Assembly (NCBI GenBank): GCA_963674805.2
Contig: CAXXNY010000026.1
Location: forward strand, 314,225-378,224
Length of the DNA: 64,000 nt
Source of the DNA: CALMFG01 sp963674805
GTDB taxonomy: Bacteria; Bacillota; Clostridia; Christensenellales; CALMFG01
Direction: 5' to 3'
Made by a program: the position numbers and the translations under genes. Below, piece by piece: positions 1-8,004 of this stretch. The notes under the pieces are model-generated. The model did not search any database. It saw nothing but the letters and a program-made list of their open reading frames with translations, and was not told the origin of the DNA. Positions within the stretch are counted from its first letter, which is position 1; each line of letters opens with the position of its first letter.

Positions 1-707
1 GTTTTTGAGATCGGCGACGTTTGAATCAGCGCATTCAGCTGCGCCAGTTTTGCATCCGCTTCCTGCGCGGTTTTATAAGGCTGTGATATCATCGCAATGT
101 TCTGGCGGTCGGCGCAAAGCACCGGCGTCAGCCCGAACTCATCCGAAAATGCGCCTTCAAGGTATTCGTCAAACGCATTCAGCATAACAAAATGATTGTT
201 CTCCGGCTCCGATTTATCGGTTTCGAGAATAATCCTTATCTTTCCGTCACCTTCGTCCACACGGAACTTCACGCGCGCATTGAGCTGAAAATAAACCGTA
301 ATATAGTCCTGGTTCGCAATCCGCTCCCTGAACACACCGGCCACGTGCTCATCCAGCGCCCATGACGATTTTTCAATATAATCAACATAATCAATGCCGT
401 AAAGCCGCACCGCAAGCCGGTAAGGTTCGTCCAGCAAAGAAACTTCATATTTCGGCAGATCCGTTACGATTGCCTCAGACTGGGTTTCCTCGCGGCTGCC
501 ATAGATGATATGCAGGGCGATTTCCGTCTGGTTCTGGAAGTAGGATATGTCAATATCCTTGATATTCATGCCCTGCTCCGGCGCAATCACCCCGCCGGAT
601 GCCTGGTCATTGATATCATAAAAGGTCTCTTCCCCTGCTCCCTGGCACGAAACCAGCGCCAGACTCATAACTACAATATAAAAAATCAGTATTGCTCTTT
701 TTTTCAA
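1..707 (-). CDS. Lipoprotein with AMIN/SPOR-like regions (3' part beyond left edge)
   Basis: The frame is open from a TTG codon at 707 to the left edge, about 235 residues, with no stop. AGGAGA just upstream of the TTG fixes the start. The product begins KKRAILIF and continues as a hydrophobic segment ending in LVSC, a lipoprotein signal with the lipidated Cys near residue 21. The next 130 residues are strand-rich and contain YRLAVRLYGI, reminiscent of AMIN domains that bind peptidoglycan. The last visible segment (AQEADAKLAQLNAL) looks like the helix of a SPOR repeat. It lies 11 bases after mtaD on the same strand and is probably the last gene of that operon. The domain names are inference; the lipoprotein call is firm. 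Confidence 0.7.
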   Translation of the reverse strand, partial: MKKRAILIFYIVVMSLALVSCQGAGEETFYDINDQASGGVIAPEQGMNIKDIDISYFQNQTEIALHIIYGSREETQSEAIVTDLPKYEVSLLDEPYRLAVRLYGIDYVDYIEKSSWALDEHVAGVFRERIANQDYITVYFQLNARVKFRVDEGDGKIRIILETDKSEPENNHFVMLNAFDEYLEGAFSDEFGLTPVLCADRQNIAMISQPYKTAQEADAKLAQLNALIQTSPISK

Positions 708-718
708 TGTATTATCTC

Positions 719-2005
719 CTAGATACAGATTTCATCCGCAAACGCCTGTACGCGGCGGATGACCTCTTCTTCGTCCGCAAATCCGATTTCACCGTTCCGA
801 TATATCATTTCGCCGCCGACCATGGTCATGGCGACATCGCGTCCGTTGCCGCTGTTGATAACACAGGATACCGGATCGTTTTGGGGCTGGAATGCGATAC
901 CTGAAGTGTCAATCATGATGATATCCGCCTGGTATCCGGCTTTTAACCGGCCGATCTTATCCGCCATCCCCAGCGCCGCCGCGCCGCCCGCGGTCGCCAT
1001 TTTTAAGGCTTGCATATTGCTGATGGCTGATGCGTCCAGAAGCGTTCCCTTTTGGAGCAGCGCCGCCAGCATGGTTTCTTCCAGCATGTCCAGATTGTTA
1101 TTGGACGATGAGCCGTCCGTTCCGATGGCGATGTTCACGCCCCTGTCCGCCATTTTTTTTAGAGGTGCAATGCCGCTCCCCAATTTTAAGTTGCTTTGCG
1201 GGCAGGACAGCACTGAAATGTTTTTTTCGGCCATGATCGCGATATCATCATCGCTGACATGCACACAGTGCGCCGCTGCAACCGGAACCTGTGTCAATCC
1301 TAATTTGTCAATCAGCTGGATAGGCGTCATCCCGTTTCGTTCAATCGCCTGTTCGTGCTCTTCTCTGGTCTCAGAAACATGGATATGTATCCCGGTTCCA
1401 TACTGATGCGCAAGCGCCAGTGCCTGGCTCAGCGCATCGGCTGAACATGTATATTCGGCATGTGCGCTGACCATTGCGTCGACGCGTCCTATGTTCCTGT
1501 ATCGCTTTAAGACGTCTTCCGCATCTTTCATCCGGTAATCCAGATTGCCGTCGGCATCCAATACCGCGCGTGCGAATACACCGCGGTGGCCGCTCTGACT
1601 GACCGCTTTATAGACCGCGTCATAAAACATATACATATCCAAAAAACAGGTGGTGCCTGTCTTTGCCATCTCAATCAATCCCAGCATGGACGACCAATAT
1701 ACCATCTCATCGGTCAGCTTGTCCTCAGCCGGCCAGATTTTATCCGTCAGCCATTGCTGAAGCGGCAGACCTTCGCCGTAACCCTTAAAAATTGTCATGG
1801 GCAGATGGGTATGCGCGTTGACCAGCCCCGGCATGATGATATTGCCTTTGGCGTCAATCACTTTTTCCGCCTTTGCTTCCAATCCGTCATTCTGGAGCCC
1901 GACATAAGTGATTTGGTCGTCTTCAATAAAAAGACAGCCGTCTTTAATGACTGCGTCTTTTTCATCCATTGTCAGTACAATAGCATGCTTAATCCATGTT
2001 TTCAT
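719..2005 (-). CDS. mtaD: 5'-methylthioadenosine/S-adenosylhomocysteine deaminase (amidohydrolase)
   Basis: This is a metal-dependent amidohydrolase of the TrzF/AtzB-MtaD group that converts methylthioadenosine or S-adenosylhomocysteine to the inosyl form and ammonia. Visible metal and catalytic motifs are MPGLVNAHTHLPM (HxH), HVSET, AAHCVHVSD and IGTDGSSSNNNLDM, in family order and at full family length (428 residues). The ATG at 2005 has AAGGACA upstream and begins MKTWIKHA. An ATG 27 bases further up would overlap ahcY and lacks a site. It follows ahcY with no real gap, so both SAH-consuming enzymes are made from one transcript. The exact substrate preference cannot be read from sequence. 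Confidence 0.9.
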   Translation of the reverse strand: MKTWIKHAIVLTMDEKDAVIKDGCLFIEDDQITYVGLQNDGLEAKAEKVIDAKGNIIMPGLVNAHTHLPMTIFKGYGEGLPLQQWLTDKIWPAEDKLTDEMVYWSSMLGLIEMAKTGTTCFLDMYMFYDAVYKAVSQSGHRGVFARAVLDADGNLDYRMKDAEDVLKRYRNIGRVDAMVSAHAEYTCSADALSQALALAHQYGTGIHIHVSETREEHEQAIERNGMTPIQLIDKLGLTQVPVAAAHCVHVSDDDIAIMAEKNISVLSCPQSNLKLGSGIAPLKKMADRGVNIAIGTDGSSSNNNLDMLEETMLAALLQKGTLLDASAISNMQALKMATAGGAAALGMADKIGRLKAGYQADIIMIDTSGIAFQPQNDPVSCVINSGNGRDVAMTMVGGEMIYRNGEIGFADEEEVIRRVQAFADEICI

Positions 2006-2018
2006 CCGGTTGTCCTTA

Positions 2019-3257
2019 TTATCCCATTGCATTCAGATATGCTGCCTGTTCTTCGGTCAGCTTATCAATGGTTTTACCCATGGCTTTCAATTTACGTTCC
2101 GCTACCATATAGTCAATCTCATACGGCACGTCAATCACATCGTTCGGCAGTTCTTTATGGTGTTCCATTACATATTTGAGGCTCAGCGCCTGCAGCGCAA
2201 AGCTTAAATCCATAATTTCAGCCGGATGCCCGTCCGCCGCCACGAGATTGACCAGGCGCCCTTCACCAATGAGATTTAATATACGGCCGTCTTTCTGTAC
2301 ATATCCGGTGATGCCTTTACGCATCGGTCTGGCTTCAACCGATACGTTCTCAAGCGCTTCAACACTCACTTCAACGTTGAAGTGCCCGGCATTCGCCAAA
2401 AGCGCCCCGTCCTTCATCACATTGAAGTGGCGTTCGGTAATGACGTCTTTGCATCCCGTTGCCGTGATAAAGATATCGCCGATCAGCGCCGCATCATCCA
2501 TGGTCATGACATCGTATCCGTCCATCGCGGCTTCCATCGCTTTAATCGCATTCACTTCGGTCACGATGACCCGTGCGCCCAGCCCGTCCGCTTTGGCAGC
2601 GATTCCGCGCGAGCACCAGCCGTATCCGCCGACCACGACGCACTTTCCGGCAATCACCAGATTCGTCGCCCGCATCACGCCGTCCCATGCCGACTGTCCG
2701 GTGCCGTAGCGGTTGTCAAACAAGGATTTACAGTTCGCGTCATTCACCGACATCATCGGATATTTCAGCTTGCCTGCCTTCGCGCGCGCCCTTAGACGGA
2801 TAACGCCTGTAGTGGTTTCTTCCGCACCGCCCATAATCCGGGACGCCTTTTTATCGTTATTGTGAATCAGCGTGGTTAAATCCCCGCCGTCATCCAACAC
2901 CAAATCAATATCCTGCGCAATCGCCTGCTCAATATAAGCGTCGTATTCTTCCTGCGTGCAGCCGTGCGTAGCAAAAACTTCGATGCCGCTGTGTGCCAGC
3001 GACGCCGCCACATCATCCTGCGTGGAAAGCGGATTTGATCCCGTCACATACATTTCCGCACCGCCTGCTCTCAGCACTTTGGCCAGATAAGCGGTTTTGG
3101 CTTCAAGGTGAATGGACATTGCAATCTTTTTGCCTTTAAACGGCTGTGATGCTTCAAACTCATGTGCAATGCTGTTTAATACCGGCATATACCGTTTGAC
3201 CCATTCAATCTTTAAATCGCCGTCAGGATATAAGTTGATATCTTTAATCGTGCTCAT
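2019..3257 (-). CDS. ahcY: Adenosylhomocysteinase
   Basis: This cytosolic NAD-dependent enzyme splits S-adenosylhomocysteine into homocysteine and adenosine, or S-inosylhomocysteine in some archaeal relatives. The N-terminal substrate domain carries IHLEAKTAYL and DDGGDLTTLIH. GTGQSAWDGVMRATN leads into the Rossmann segment (GYGWCSRGIAAKADGLGA). At 412 residues it is the short form found in archaea and some anaerobes, lacking the insert of the roughly 430-470 residue forms. The start ATG overlaps the galU stop by four bases (ATGA), which indicates translational coupling. The downstream neighbour is the MTA/SAH deaminase, which raises the question of whether the hydrolase acts on SAH or on its deaminated product. 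Confidence 0.95.
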   Translation of the reverse strand: MSTIKDINLYPDGDLKIEWVKRYMPVLNSIAHEFEASQPFKGKKIAMSIHLEAKTAYLAKVLRAGGAEMYVTGSNPLSTQDDVAASLAHSGIEVFATHGCTQEEYDAYIEQAIAQDIDLVLDDGGDLTTLIHNNDKKASRIMGGAEETTTGVIRLRARAKAGKLKYPMMSVNDANCKSLFDNRYGTGQSAWDGVMRATNLVIAGKCVVVGGYGWCSRGIAAKADGLGARVIVTEVNAIKAMEAAMDGYDVMTMDDAALIGDIFITATGCKDVITERHFNVMKDGALLANAGHFNVEVSVEALENVSVEARPMRKGITGYVQKDGRILNLIGEGRLVNLVAADGHPAEIMDLSFALQALSLKYVMEHHKELPNDVIDVPYEIDYMVAERKLKAMGKTIDKLTEEQAAYLNAMG

Positions 3258-4144
3258 TTACCGCACATACCTCTTTCATTGATCAAATTCGTTAAGTAAG
3301 CCTGCACCTCATCCCTGAGGTCTTCCCGGTCAAGTGCAAACTCTATCGTCGCCTCTAAAAACCCCATCTTGGTGCCGACATCATACCGTCTGCCTTCAAA
3401 CTCGCAGGCATACATATCCTCTTCCTGTGCAAGCTGTTTTAACGCATCCGTGATTTGAATTTCCCCGCCGACCCCGGGCTGTGTGGTTTCTAGAATTTCG
3501 AATATACGCGGGGTGATAATATACCGCCCTAAAATCGCGATGTTGGACGGCGCTTTGTCGGGCGCCGGCTTTTCGACCAGGTCCCTGACTTTGCTGACGT
3601 TCCCGTTCACTTCGCTCGGGTCTACGATACCGTATTTGGATACGTCCTTTTGCGCCACCCGCTGAACACCGAGCACGGATTTTCCGGTTTGGTCATAGAC
3701 ATCAATCAGCTGTTTTAAAGCCGGTTTTTCTTTGTTGACCACCACGTCGTCCCCGAGGAGCACCGCAAACGGCTCGTTCCCGATAATGGATTTCCCGCAA
3801 TGAATCGCATGCCCCAGCCCTTTGGGGCTTTTCTGGCGGATATAATAAAGCTCGACCAGATTGGCGATATCCTCGACCATTTCATACAAGTCTTTTTTTC
3901 CGTTTTTCAGCAGTTCGTTTTCCAGTTCGTACGACCGGTCAAAATGGTCTTCGATCGCGCGCTTGCCCCGTCCGGTGATAATCAGCACCGTTTCAATGCC
4001 GGAGGCAATGGCTTCTTCAATAATATACTGAATGGTCGGTTTATCGACGATCGGCAGCATTTCCTTCGGCTGCGCCTTCGTCGCGGGAAGGAACCGTGTT
4101 CCCAGTCCCGCCGCCGGGATGATTGCTTTTGTTATTTTACTCAT
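3254..4144 (-). CDS. galU: UTP-glucose-1-phosphate uridylyltransferase
   Basis: The enzyme makes UDP-glucose from UTP and glucose-1-phosphate for cell-envelope polymers. The nucleotidyltransferase signature IIPAAGLGTRFLPATKAQPKEM is at residues 8-29, followed by VDKPTIQYIIEEAI. LGDDVVV and GLGHAIHCGKS are also present. The length of 296 residues matches bacterial GalU. It is the first gene of a minus-strand operon that continues with ahcY (4-base overlap), mtaD and a lipoprotein. The combination of sugar-nucleotide synthesis with SAH recycling is not a standard one. UDP-glucose could feed the polysaccharide locus at 45-53 kb. Confidence 0.95.
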   Translation of the reverse strand: MSKITKAIIPAAGLGTRFLPATKAQPKEMLPIVDKPTIQYIIEEAIASGIETVLIITGRGKRAIEDHFDRSYELENELLKNGKKDLYEMVEDIANLVELYYIRQKSPKGLGHAIHCGKSIIGNEPFAVLLGDDVVVNKEKPALKQLIDVYDQTGKSVLGVQRVAQKDVSKYGIVDPSEVNGNVSKVRDLVEKPAPDKAPSNIAILGRYIITPRIFEILETTQPGVGGEIQITDALKQLAQEEDMYACEFEGRRYDVGTKMGFLEATIEFALDREDLRDEVQAYLTNLINERGMCGK

Positions 4145-4252
4145 ATTACTGTTTGGCCTCTGCTTTCTCTTTATCTTTTTTCCTTTATTATACTATATGA
4201 TGCGCTGTTTTTAATACCCAAACATATTTTTTTATTTTTTTTCAAAAAACCC

Positions 4253-4304
4253 TTTACAAAACGTTTGTTTGCCTTTATAATAAGTTCATACGAACAATCA
4301 TTCT
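4253..4304 (+). promoter_or_regulatory. dinB promoter with LexA-like candidate operators
   Basis: TTTACA (4253-4258) and TATAAT (4276-4281) are separated by exactly 17 bases, a near-consensus sigma-A promoter. Between the boxes, AAAACGTTTGTTTG (4258-4271) matches about 10 of 14 positions of the Bacillota LexA box CGAACRNRYGTTYC. CGAACAATCATTCT (4291-4304) at the likely start site is a weaker half match. SOS control is plausible for a Y-family polymerase, but neither box is a clean consensus site. Confidence 0.6.
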
Positions 4305-4309
4305 TTAGT

Positions 4310-4400
4310 AAGGCTGATCTTCGTCAATCAGCCTTAAAAAAACACATTTTTCTTTTGAAAAAGCGAACGAACCATCCCCCTGGGTTTTTTCGCTTTTATT
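4310..4400 (+). promoter_or_regulatory. Structured dinB leader with two hairpins, the second terminator-like
   Basis: The first hairpin pairs AAGGCTGAT (4310-4318) with ATCAGCCTT (4327-4335). The second pairs AAAAGCGAA (4359-4367) with TTCGCTTTT (4389-4397) and has an inner AACC/GGTT helix. ATTTTC follows it, like an intrinsic terminator, still 35 bases before the dinB start codon. This could attenuate dinB transcription. No known riboswitch class is recognised. Confidence 0.45.
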
Positions 4401-4433
4401 TTCTCTAAAGGGGTTTTAGGAGTATATACCATT

Positions 4434-5681
4434 ATGCAGAATCTCATCCTGCACTGTGATCTCAATAATTTCTTCGCCACAGCATCCCTTGTTTCACGTC
4501 CGGAGCTTCATGACGTCCCTGTTGCGGTCGCCGGCGATCCGGATAAGCGCCACGGAATTATTCTCGCGAAGAACATGCCCGCCAAACGCATGGGCGTTAA
4601 GACCGCAGAACCGATCTGGAAAGCGCGCCAGAAATGCCCCGGGCTCACCGTCATTAAGCCCGACTATCCGCTTTATATCGACTATTCCGACCGTGTAAAG
4701 GCCATCTATTACCGCTATACCGGCAACATCGAACCTTTTGGCATCGACGAATGCTGGCTGGACATCTCAGGCTACCCGAACACAATCGCGGACGGTACGC
4801 GGATTGCTTATGAAATCAAGGACGTCGTCAAACGCGAGACCGGATTAACGCTTTCGATCGGCGTGTCGTTCTCTAAGGTATTTGCAAAGCTGGGCAGCGA
4901 TTATAAAAAACCGGATGCCGTAACCACCATATCGCGGGAAAATTACCGCACGCTGATCTGGCCGCTTCCGGTTGACGATCTAATCTGCGTCGGGCGCGCC
5001 ACCAAAAACAAGCTGAATAAAATCGCCGTCACGACCATCGGCGACCTCGCCACCGCACCCGAATCCGTGCTCAAGCGCCTGCTGGGCAAGAACGGATTAA
5101 TGCTGAGGGAGTTTGCCAACGGAATCGATGATTCGCTGGTGAAAGCGGTAGATCACGAGTTCGGGTTTAAGGGAATCGGCAACAGCATGACCACCGCACG
5201 GGATCTGGTGAACCAGCGGGATGTTGAGATGGCGTTTTTACTGCTGGCCGAAATGGTATCCGCCCGTATGCGCGCCAAAGGTGTGAGCGCGGGATGTATC
5301 TGTATCTATTTACGGGACAACCGGCTGGCGCACCTCACCCGCCAAAAGACGCTGGATACCCCTACCTTTGTATCGGACGAAATCGCCGCGATTGCGATGG
5401 GTTTGTTTAAACAGCATTGGGACATTAACGCACGTCCCATCCGCTCACTCGGCATCCGCGGCACCGACTTTGTCCCGATTGTACGTACCGCACAGGTTTC
5501 GTTCTTTGACTGCGTTGAGGTCAAAAAAAAAGAGGCGCTTGAATTCGCTAAGGACCGCATCGCCGAAAAGTTCGGCAAGCATGCGGTGGTGCGCGCCACG
5601 TTTATGGATGAATCTTCCCCAAAGGAGCAAAACGACCAAAATCTGCATGACGTGCATCCGCTGTCGTTTTTCAGGGGATGA
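4434..5681 (+). CDS. dinB: Y-family DNA polymerase IV
   Basis: This is a translesion DNA polymerase that copies past damaged bases with low fidelity. HCDLNNFFA near the N-terminus gives the first metal ligand (D9). FGIDECWLDISG carries the D105-E106 catalytic pair (most DinB proteins read SIDEAYLDV). LSIGVSFSKVFAKLGSDYKKPDA follows, with the little-finger domain in the last third. The length of 415 residues is normal. TTTAGGAG 11-18 bases upstream supports the ATG. The DECWLDI variant places it with a clostridial subgroup rather than with E. coli-type Pol IV. No C-terminal beta-clamp motif could be identified with confidence. Confidence 0.92.
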   Translation: MQNLILHCDLNNFFATASLVSRPELHDVPVAVAGDPDKRHGIILAKNMPAKRMGVKTAEPIWKARQKCPGLTVIKPDYPLYIDYSDRVKAIYYRYTGNIEPFGIDECWLDISGYPNTIADGTRIAYEIKDVVKRETGLTLSIGVSFSKVFAKLGSDYKKPDAVTTISRENYRTLIWPLPVDDLICVGRATKNKLNKIAVTTIGDLATAPESVLKRLLGKNGLMLREFANGIDDSLVKAVDHEFGFKGIGNSMTTARDLVNQRDVEMAFLLLAEMVSARMRAKGVSAGCICIYLRDNRLAHLTRQKTLDTPTFVSDEIAAIAMGLFKQHWDINARPIRSLGIRGTDFVPIVRTAQVSFFDCVEVKKKEALEFAKDRIAEKFGKHAVVRATFMDESSPKEQNDQNLHDVHPLSFFRG

Positions 5682-5749
5682 TGATTTTCATGGTTCAATA
5701 TTTCTTCTCAGATATTAATATAGTATAATTATTCTATAGGAGGTATAAG

Positions 5750-6526
5750 ATGCTTTTTGGCCCTATTCAGTCTTTTTATGATAACATACTAAAAAATGTA
5801 CAAAGCGATCGGCGAAGTAAAGAATATGAAGATCGTTTTGTAGTTTTTCTTGATATCCTAGGCATGCGTTCAAAACTTAAGGAACTCTCCTACACTGATA
5901 TGATAAAAGCATATAACACAATAGAATCTGTTTTTAGATTATATGATAATATGGGAATCGTTTCCGCAGGAAAATTCACTGATTATACAAATATCACAAT
6001 AATGTCGGACTCAATTGTAATATCTCATCCTGCAAAAAACGATCAATCTTTTGCTAGTATCGTCGGTTTCTCCCTGTGCATGATGCAAACAATCCTATTT
6101 TCAATTTCTAGGGTTGAGCCTGTTTTCTTCCGAGGCGGCATCTCTAGAGGGCTGTTATATCATGATAATCTTTGTGTTTTTGGACCAGCTCTTGTTAGTG
6201 CGTATGAGCTTGAAAAAAACCATGCAAATAACATGAGGGTTATTGCTGACGAATCCATCACTACAAGTAAATTGTATAAAAACTATTTGCTTAAAAATCC
6301 CGGTATTTTCATTAAAGATAACGATGGTTACCCCTTTTTAAACTTTCTGCTCAACCCAAATGGAGCTCAAACAATGCGCACTGATCTGAAGCAATTTGTA
6401 CGGTCAAAAATTGCAGAATTAACTGAATGTCATGATGAAGATTCAGAAAAGCTTCTCTCTAAAATGAAGTGGTGCAATCATTACTTAAAAAACATTGACA
6501 ATGAAACCCTTTTCGATAAGCCATAG
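5750..6526 (+). CDS. Uncharacterised AT-rich gene; class III nucleotidyl cyclase-like domain pattern
   Basis: The product has 258 residues and the start is set by TAGGAGG. The residue pattern resembles the class III nucleotidyl cyclase homology domain. RFVVFLDILGM (D35) corresponds to the first metal Asp. TIMSDSIVIS (D87) sits where the second Asp lies. FFRGGISRGLLYHD (R128) and FGPALVSAYELEKNHA resemble the glycine-rich and helix segments after it. Whether it makes a cyclic nucleotide is unknown. Codon and base use are clearly AT-rich against GC-rich neighbours (dinB, dapB), which suggests acquisition by transfer. No effector gene (TIR, membrane pore) lies beside it, so a Pycsar role is not supported. 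Confidence 0.55.
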   Translation: MLFGPIQSFYDNILKNVQSDRRSKEYEDRFVVFLDILGMRSKLKELSYTDMIKAYNTIESVFRLYDNMGIVSAGKFTDYTNITIMSDSIVISHPAKNDQSFASIVGFSLCMMQTILFSISRVEPVFFRGGISRGLLYHDNLCVFGPALVSAYELEKNHANNMRVIADESITTSKLYKNYLLKNPGIFIKDNDGYPFLNFLLNPNGAQTMRTDLKQFVRSKIAELTECHDEDSEKLLSKMKWCNHYLKNIDNETLFDKP

Positions 6527-6540
6527 CTCTTTATAAAAGA

Positions 6541-6566
6541 AAACCATCTTTTCTAGATGGTTTCTT
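6541..6566. terminator. Bidirectional intrinsic terminator between the cyclase-like gene and dapB
   Basis: AAACCATCT (6541-6549) pairs perfectly with AGATGGTTT (6555-6563) around a five-base loop. The minus strand continues into TCTTTTAT and the plus strand into CTTAAT. It can end both converging transcripts and is stronger for dapB. Confidence 0.8.
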
Positions 6567-6611
6567 AATACCAATATTAAACTTTTAATAAAGTTATGTA
6601 ATATAAAATGC

Positions 6612-7409
6612 TCATTTACGAATAATACTATCTTCCCGTATAATTGCGTCGATATCAATAACATCCTCCATGCGATACCATCCCTTTTTCCCAATCACAA
6701 ACTTAGCCGCACGCAGCGCGCCCTGTGCGAATGCCTTTCGCGCAAAGGTCTCGTGCGTCAGTGAAATCCGCTCGTTATCGCCGGCAACCAACACCTCGTG
6801 AACACCCACATATCCGCCCGCCCGGACAGAGTTGATGGGAATTTCCGGAGGCTTTTTGCCATCCAGTCCGTCCCTGATGGTTTCCGCTATGCGCTTCGCC
6901 GTGCTCGACGGCCGGTCTGTTTTTTTGTTATGATGAATCTCGGTGACCTGATAATCAAAAGAAGGCAGGACGTGCGTCACCGTTTTTAAAAGCGCCAGCA
7001 GAACATTAATGCCCAGCGTCACGTTCGGAGCATATACAATCCCGATTTTTTGGTTGTCCGCAAGTTTGGTCATCCATTTGATTTCATCGTCGGTGAATCC
7101 GGTCGTGCAGACCACACCCGGGACACCGTGCTTCTGGCATGCGGTAATCAGCGGCTTCATGGCCTTCGGATTAGAAAAATCCAAAAACACATTGACCGGT
7201 TTTTCACTCAGCACGCGGTCGGCATGCGTTACCTCAGTTGCGATGACACCGGTTCTTCCCGTTTTCAGGATTGATCCGACATCCTTACCCGCTTTTTCAC
7301 TGTTTACCCGGCAAAAAGCCGCCGTGAGTTTCAGCTGGTCGCTCGCCCTGATTTCCTTTACGACTTCGCTTCCTGCCCGTCCTATTCCGCAGACAGCAAC
7401 ATTAATCAC
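6612..7409 (-). CDS. dapB: 4-hydroxy-tetrahydrodipicolinate reductase
   Basis: The enzyme catalyses the NAD(P)H-dependent second step of the diaminopimelate/lysine branch, supplying peptidoglycan cross-link precursor and lysine. The Rossmann start is INVAVCGIGRAGSEVVKEI. VVCTTGF and YAPNVTLGINVLL follow. The signature EIHHNKKTDRPSSTAKR (residues about 158-174) corresponds to the family motif E-H-H-x-x-K-x-D-x-P-S-G-T-A, with Ser for Gly. The length of 265 residues is normal. It is a single-gene unit, with no dapA or other lysine gene beside it, and is preceded by a c-di-AMP riboswitch. The ATG has GGAGG close upstream. Confidence 0.93.
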   Translation of the reverse strand: MINVAVCGIGRAGSEVVKEIRASDQLKLTAAFCRVNSEKAGKDVGSILKTGRTGVIATEVTHADRVLSEKPVNVFLDFSNPKAMKPLITACQKHGVPGVVCTTGFTDDEIKWMTKLADNQKIGIVYAPNVTLGINVLLALLKTVTHVLPSFDYQVTEIHHNKKTDRPSSTAKRIAETIRDGLDGKKPPEIPINSVRAGGYVGVHEVLVAGDNERISLTHETFARKAFAQGALRAAKFVIGKKGWYRMEDVIDIDAIIREDSIIRK

Positions 7410-7429
7410 ATTCGTCCTCCTTCCTTTTC

Positions 7430-7476
7430 CCCAAATAAAAAACGCCCACTGTTTTTAATAAGCGCAAATAGACGTT
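7430..7476 (-). terminator. Riboswitch expression-platform terminator upstream of dapB
   Basis: On the minus strand AACGTCTATT (7476-7467) pairs with AGTGGGCGTT (7450-7441) over ten positions including G-U pairs. TTTTTATTT follows immediately. It lies between the c-di-AMP aptamer and the dapB start, as expected for transcription-termination control. Confidence 0.8.
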
Positions 7477-7489
7477 AGTAAAACTAGCC

Positions 7490-7612
7490 TTTACCTCTCA
7501 GCGCTTACGAGATTAGCTGACGGGTTCGGGTTGAAAGGTCCCCTACCGAAATTTCGGATTCACCCCAAAGATGGTTCTCCCGTTCCTCCATATGCATAGA
7601 AGATTCAGCAAT
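7490..7612 (-). ncRNA. c-di-AMP riboswitch (ydaO/yuaA class)
   Basis: Read on the minus strand, the element contains the conserved blocks of the ydaO aptamer in order. These are CTGAATC, GGGAGAACCA, TTGGGGTGAATCCG, a variable hairpin, CCCGAACCCGTCAGCTAA, and CTCGTAAGCG followed by GAGAGG. In this class binding of c-di-AMP normally favours the terminated transcript. It sits between a strong promoter (7657-7629) and a terminator before dapB, so dapB is the obvious target. Confidence 0.93.
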
Positions 7613-7628
7613 ATTATCCAGTATATTA

Positions 7629-7657
7629 ATAATAAAGGTCATAAACTGGGATGTCAA
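7629..7657 (-). promoter_or_regulatory. Promoter of the c-di-AMP riboswitch-dapB unit
   Basis: On the minus strand TTGACA (7657-7652) and TATTAT (7634-7629) are separated by exactly 17 bases. The start would fall about 10 bases before the aptamer. Confidence 0.85.
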
Positions 7658-7869
7658 GGCGCAGGGGTGCTAGGAATGCGGTACGGCCAATAATAATTAG
7701 ATTAGATTTTTGCATGTACCATTTCTTTTAGTCCTAAAACTTTATATTTCTTTTTTTGCGCGGTTTGTATTATTTATATAACGAAAAGGATGAATAGAAA
7801 TATCAGGCGCTTTTATTTCTATATTTATGTTATAATTGCAAAGTGTTTTTATTTTTTCTATAATACGCT

Positions 7870-7990
7870 TTCACATATACATCCATATCACCTCAAAATT
7901 GATGCGACATGCGAATATAAACGTAACGGCGAATATTTATGTGCATGAAACAATAGATAACAAGCGGGATTCCTATCAAAAACATTTTCG
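7870..7990 (+). pseudogene. Tyrosine recombinase (integrase) C-terminal remnant
   Basis: The translation HITSKLMRHANINVTANIYVHE, followed by a short tail, matches the end of phage-type tyrosine recombinases (VSKLLGHSNISTT...TYSHV). The catalytic Tyr is in the NIYVHE position. Only about 35-40 residues of the catalytic domain remain. No upstream frame continues it: 7658-7835 is AT-rich and shows no gene. With tRNA-Asn 620 bases away, this is most simply the scar of an integrated element that used the tRNA 3' end. Confidence 0.65.
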
Positions 7991-8004
7991 AAAGGATAAA
8001 TATT

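Noticed and set aside
5750..6526. A Pycsar-type anti-phage defence system
   Set aside because: Only a cyclase-like protein is seen. There is no adjacent TIR or membrane effector with a cyclic-nucleotide-binding domain.
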